DNA of 64,000 nucleotides. Origin: Atopsyche davidsoni (Eukaryota > Arthropoda > Insecta > Trichoptera > Hydrobiosidae). The stretch spans positions 1,612,001 through 1,676,000 of the forward strand of contig JAILWY010000014.1 of NCBI GenBank assembly GCA_022113835.1, in the 5' to 3' direction. A model generated the notes under the pieces. It made no database searches. It was given only the letters and a program-made list of their open reading frames with translations, and was not told the origin of the DNA. The translations under genes and the position numbers were made by a program. This document shows, one piece after another, positions 59,972-64,000 of this stretch. How positions within the stretch are numbered: the first letter of the stretch is position 1; each line of letters starts with the position of its first letter.

Positions 59972-60226
59972 ATATAGACCGATTAATTTTAGGTCTACAG
60001 AGTTAACGATCTGCCAGTTTATTAAAATACTTTCAAAAGTACATGTACATTAACTGATATAATATTGCTTTTTTGCATTCATTCTGGAAACTATCTGAAA
60101 GATCTGGATAAAATTATCACTCCCATATTTATAATTGTGTTGCAGCATTTCTTTTTGAGTTTTGGTTTGTAAAAATATTGAGTGATTTAGTAGCCAAAGT
60201 AGTTTATTGCTCTAGACAGCACTCAC

Positions 60227-60313
60227 TTAAGCACCACCGATCAATAGATGCTCTTCGAAGTTGCCCGCAGGGTCAATTGGTGGACAACCAGGGCAATAGG
60301 TTCCTGGCCGCAT
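60227..60313 (-). other. Conserved short open segment with CPGCPPIDPAG, copy 2
   Basis: Second copy of the segment at 53231-53311. It is open for 28 codons from an ATG (MRPGTYCPGCPPID), ending LLIGGA-TAA before the same AAGTGAGT. In copy 1 the second codon of this frame is a stop (TGA). Confidence 0.3.
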
Positions 60314-61385
60314 TAGTTAACAATTAATTACAATTTAAGTATTTGACTATTTAAAAAAACAAACAGTTTATTGTTAGCTTTGATATCATTCCCATAACTC
60401 ATTTATATGCACATAAGATAAATTAATGTCTTTGGTGTTTATAGTATAACACATGCTCCAATATAATAAAAACCATATAAATAGATTTTCAAGTAAAATG
60501 TTATATCAATAGCGTATAAATAATTTTTGGTATGGATTTAATTTTACGTGACAAAATATTATAATTAGATCGATTGCCCTGAGTTTTTAGACATTTCTAG
60601 ATATCTTACAGTATTTGCAAGTTTTTTTTTGCATACATTTAAATTATTACTATGAATCTTTTAAGCAAACAGTAAGTCTAAATTATTTACTTCTATAAAA
60701 TAAAACAGTTTTTTTTTTTAAATAAATTAAAAATCAAAAATTGACAGAAAATTTAATATTAAAAAAGTGTGTTTAGTTAAGTTTAGTTTTGCCAACGTGA
60801 AAGCTTGTTGCAACATGCATGTTGGTGAAACTAGTCATGTTAACATATAAAAACCAGAAAATTACATAAAATATTTTAAATATTAAAACTAAAATCATAT
60901 CGCTTTTATTCACTAATTTGGTGAATAAAATTAGTTTTAAATATGAATAAAATATTTAGAAGTATATCTTCCTACCCTTCTCGTTTTGATAAGTGGCTTG
61001 CTGTACTTTATGTATATAAAGTGCTTTTGTATTAATTAGAAATCTAATGATCTCTGTATTTGTGATGCTGAAGAGAGGAAATGAAGGTCTGATAATATTT
61101 TGATTTTGATGAGTATTTTCTATGGTCATGGACCAGACCGATTGTCATGTACGTATACCATGAGCCGCATCATATCGCTCAGATTGTCATAAGGACACGG
61201 ACGGTAGACATCAAATTTTTGTAGATTATATTTAAGAGATAAAAAAATTGTATACTCATAACTCAAAAATAGACAAGATGATTTTTGTAATTTTTATTAG
61301 ATTTAATTTTAAGTTTCTTAGTGATGAGAAATAAAAGTTTATATAAAAAGAACACATGACCTATAAAGTTTCAATTTGTTTTCAG

Positions 61386-61604
61386 GTTCATAACGCTTCT
61401 GCTCAAGATGAAGGTACAGCACCGCCCCCCAAAGAAGAGATCGTAGTAGATCCTCCTATGGATGAACTTCCTTCAGATGCGGTGACAGATCTTAATCTGG
61501 CATCAGAGCTTCAAGAGATTGTGGTAGATCTTCCTATGAAAGAACTTCCTTCAGATGCGATGACAGATTTTTGCTACTCCAAGTATACCAGCATCTTTAC
61601 ATAG
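61386..61604 (+). pseudogene. Internally deleted copy of the 511-aa CYPK gene
   Basis: Begins at a kept acceptor (GTTTTCAG|GTTCATAAC) with VHNASAQDEGTAPPP, like exon 2 of the intact gene. It keeps about two of ten acidic repeats, then jumps in mid-repeat into the 3' part of exon 3 (FCYSKYTS), where Pro is Ser and the last four Cys are lost, and stops at TAG. The signal exon is absent upstream. The 3' UTR (CTATTCCTATAACCGTGC) is retained. The deletion joins sites about 0.9-1.7 kb apart in the intact gene. No functional secreted product is expected. Confidence 0.85.
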
Positions 61605-61663
61605 GTGGATGTAAATATGCTATTCCTATAACCGTGCTTAGTTCATTTGCATAACTGTGTACA

Positions 61664-62097
61664 TAATGAATCTTGGTTTCGTGTAATTTGGTACGATCCC
61701 TGTTTTGGCACACCAATTATAGAAGTTTGATGCAATACGTATCACGCCGAGGAATCAGAGACCATTGAAGGAGAATGTTCTCCTGTTCCGTCTTAAAAGC
61801 CATAGCCAATAAGGCAATAAGTATCAAGCACGCTTTGGATCAGTTGAAAATTATTTAATTGATGTTGTGTATGTCAACGCGGATTGCTTAATTTTTTTTA
61901 TTATTATCTCACCAACAATAATTGTTTGATTCAAACAGGCGAGAAGATTTAAGTCTTGAAACTTATCAAAAATTAAATGAAATTCATATCATACTATTCA
62001 TTATTAAACTATGAAATCAATATTATACAAAAATTAAACTAAAAGTTAAATGTTTTTATTAGTCTTGGTGGTCGTTATTATCATATATAAATATATA

Positions 62098-62154
<57 letters not shown>

Positions 62155-62639
62155 GCATATATCCAATATAAAACTGCAGTGTAGAAGGACTCGGGGACCC
62201 CCAACACTATTTACCCTTTAGAAAACCATGGACATAAATTTATGCTTAGTGAGATGGTCGCCTACTTCCTCTAAAAGGAAGCATCCGATGAAGAAGATAT
62301 TGCATTTCTTTTAGAAATATCTGGCCTTTTAGTCTCGGTACCCTGATTATAGCGAATATTCCTGAAGATGGTCCCAATAAAGAGATTTATGCAACTCAAA
62401 GAAACCTGCCATAACATCAAGAAATGTAAAACATAAAAAAAATTATAATATAACAAAATTATATATTTTGCTGGGAAGATTTTATTTCGGTAATGGGTTC
62501 ACAAATGAAATGAAAAGAAAAGCGTGCATCACATTTTCAATAAATTCAATTAATGCCATTAGTAATAATTCAATCTGAATAATAATTTATATCTTGTGTC
62601 TCAGTATTGGATATAAATTATTATGCAGCTTTTAAATAC
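61664..62639. other. Repeat-rich spacer
   Basis: No gene. It contains a (TA)n microsatellite at about 62084-62160 and a family D copy at 62177-62299. Confidence 0.6.
62177..62299 (+). repeat. Dispersed repeat family D, near-complete copy
   Basis: Landmarks are GTAGAAGGACTCGGGGACCC, TGCTTAGTGAGATGGTCGCC and GGAAGCATCCGATGAAG. It is the best reference copy for those at 2402, 31711 (reversed) and 42379. Confidence 0.75.
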
Positions 62640-63140
62640 GACAACTCTTTCAATAATTGCTGCTGACATCATAAATAAGATTTATGATGTCAGCATTTTC
62701 AACACAATTGCAGATAATAAAGGACATATCCAGCAGAATTGAAGGATACGCCTTCAATTCTTGCACCAATTGAATTTTATACGCTATTAAATGCAAATCT
62801 TTTTTTAAAATCGAATGCAAAGACGATTTTTTGATGTTCAATGCATGGCTTTGCTTTCGGATGCATAAAGACGGATTTTGACAAACTGACGCTTCCACTT
62901 CTTTGATTGTTTCCTGGTCTCAGACTGAACGAGGGCGACCAGAGTCATGAATTTTTACCGTCGCACCTGCATTTCTGAACATTTTCTAATGCTATCATCA
63001 CTTGGTGCTTTGCGTGTACGATACTTCGCATGATACAAACGTTGAGCAGTCACTATTGAATCACCGTTACGATAATACGCTCGTACGCAAAAAGCGCGAT
63101 GCGTCCCGGGTACTGCTCCATAGCGACTAAAACTCCACAA
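62640..63140 (-). mobile_element. Mariner-type transposase N-terminal relic
   Basis: Two minus-strand pieces in linked order. The piece at 63140-62955 (HRAFCVRAYYRNGDSIVTAQR, then KAPSDDSIRKC) matches the helix-turn-helix start typical of DUF4817-bearing, mariner-like transposases of insects. The piece at 62898-62650 (HALNIKKSSLHSILKKDLHL, AYKIQLVQEL) matches their second helix-turn-helix. Between them HDSGRPRSV runs into a TGA. No catalytic DDE part follows; the frame ends at a palindrome (TGACATCATAAAT...ATTTATGATGTCA, 62664-62693). A dead copy. Confidence 0.7.
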
Positions 63141-63159
63141 AATGATGGATGTATGTTAC

Positions 63160-63345
63160 TTAAACAAAGTAAAAAATATAATTATGTAGACCCTTGTGGG
63201 TGCCAATATCAAAATTGAAGAGGCCTATCGACCCCTGACAGATGATTTCCGGCATATTTTCCCCGTCAATCATGAGCTCACTTTCTCCAGGCCGGCTCCC
63301 CAAGACCTGCACGTGGATGTAATCAGAGTCATTTGTTTTGGTTTC
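63160..63345 (-). other. Duplicated exon-like open segment, copy 2
   Basis: Second copy of 57910-57722. The frame is kept through the shared core; one extra A in an A-run shifts only the last few codons. Conservation of the open frame in two copies hints at a coding past. Confidence 0.35.
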
Positions 63346-63349
63346 TTAA

Positions 63350-64000
63350 GACGTAACTCAGATGATAGTTTTAGAGTAATGTACTTTCTCCAATTATTGA
63401 TGCTTTAAATTCAAAAAAATATTTTAAATAGAATGTGAATTGATTTCTAAAAAAATGCTTTTTGCAAAACAAACCTGTAGGTATTCGGTAATAAATACCT
63501 CACTCAGAAGTCTTTACTTGTAAACGTACTCAAGAAATCTTGGACAGAATGTAAAGTTAGTTTCTAAGCAGGCATGCTTTGTTTTCTTTTCTTTTCTACA
63601 AGTAACAAGTTTATACGTTTGGGTTTACTTCTCAATTCGTAACAAGAATTTTTTGTTTTCCGAGCTCTTACATAAGTACTATAATACATCACTCCTTGGT
63701 AATATAAACTTTTGAATTAGATAATTCAAAAGTTTAGATGCAACCAGCATAAAATATAATTGATATGTTCATTACAAAAAAAACACCATAAAATTCTAAT
63801 TAAATTAAAATAATAGTACGAAAAACAGTTTAGGGTAACATACATTATTTATTCACTGAGAATCGAAATATATACATAATAATAAGTGTTAAAGTGTATT
63901 CAAAATGTTAAATCTCTCAAGACACAATTGAATACTGGGTTATAGTAGAAAAAGGAATCAAGAAGTTAGAATCTCCTGCAAATGCAGGTGCGCCCTCGGC
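63350..64000. repeat. Duplicated block B, copy 3, cut by window end
   Basis: Third copy of the defensin-bearing block; it continues past the window. It differs from copy 2 by a local rearrangement near 63585-63620 (TTTTCTTTTCTACAAGTAAC) and a short inverted repeat at 63710-63737. Confidence 0.9.
63966..64000 (-). CDS. Defensin-like CS-alpha-beta peptide 3, C-terminus only
   Basis: By alignment with gene 2 the last codons read RGRTCICRRF-stop (TAA at 63968-63966), keeping the final C-x-C and the GRT tripeptide. The rest lies beyond the window. The intact C-terminus and 3' flank, with AATAAA near 63852, suggest a third functional copy, but the 5' part is unseen. Confidence 0.7.
   Translation of the reverse strand, partial: RGRTCICRRF

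Larger units (their letters stand above)
59972..61663. repeat. Duplicated block C, copy 2
   Basis: Matches 52945-56598 but with deletions: the signal-exon region (equivalent of about 53778-54095) and nearly everything between early exon 2 and late exon 3 are missing. Confidence 0.85.

Noticed and set aside
62084..62160. (TA)n tract as a replication or regulatory element
   Set aside because: Simple microsatellite; nothing else supports a function.
1..64000. CRISPR array, operon or prokaryotic-style system
   Set aside because: Spliced genes, insect-type promoters and eukaryotic transposons show nuclear animal DNA; the regular repeats found are coding minisatellites or satellites.

Overview
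The window looks like A+T-rich nuclear DNA from an insect. The support is multi-exon genes with GT-AG introns, TATA plus TCAGT-type initiators, insect-defensin-like peptides, and relics of BEL/Pao, mariner-type, hAT-like and Helitron-like elements. A sap-feeding bug (Hemiptera) is plausible, but nothing in the window proves the order. All gene models below were assembled by eye from splice signals, reading frame and exon phase.

Layout. (1) 0.5-6.2 kb: minus-strand genes and exons of unknown function (a three-exon 313-aa protein, a two-exon 151-aa protein, two orphan terminal exons), with a 70-bp tandem repeat and a Helitron-like relic. (2) 7.0-23.6 kb: a tandem gelsolin pair on the plus strand. 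Copy 1 has six gelsolin repeats over 19 visible exons, but its first coding exons are not found. Copy 2 has a signal peptide and only three repeats, because it reads through the splice donor that leads to the fourth repeat in copy 1. (3) 26.3-44.7 kb: two minus-strand genes for secreted, low-complexity Ser-rich structural proteins that share a WCD-x-x-GCHT motif. The larger has about 37 seven-residue Thr/Pro/Cys repeats and a C-terminal GKGSH repeat. (4) 46.8-64 kb: a rapidly evolving cluster of small secreted Cys-rich peptides: three CS-alpha-beta defensin-like genes (the third cut by the window end) and a second family whose C-termini share a CYPK-x(3-4)-P-x-C motif. The cluster grew by segmental duplication, and one copy is an internally deleted pseudogene.

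How they fit together. Most recognisable products are predicted to be secreted (short gelsolin, Ser-rich proteins, defensin-like peptides, CYPK peptides). Several of these genes carry the signal peptide on a tiny phase-0 first exon (45 nt in three cases, 57 nt in a fourth candidate). Mobile-element debris is concentrated at 2-4.5, 31-35, 47-48 and 58-63 kb. The most novel-looking parts are the Cys-rich peptide cluster, the repeat-rich Ser protein pair, and a decayed zinc-knuckle/repeat/GPI-tail-like reading frame at 47.6-48.3 kb.
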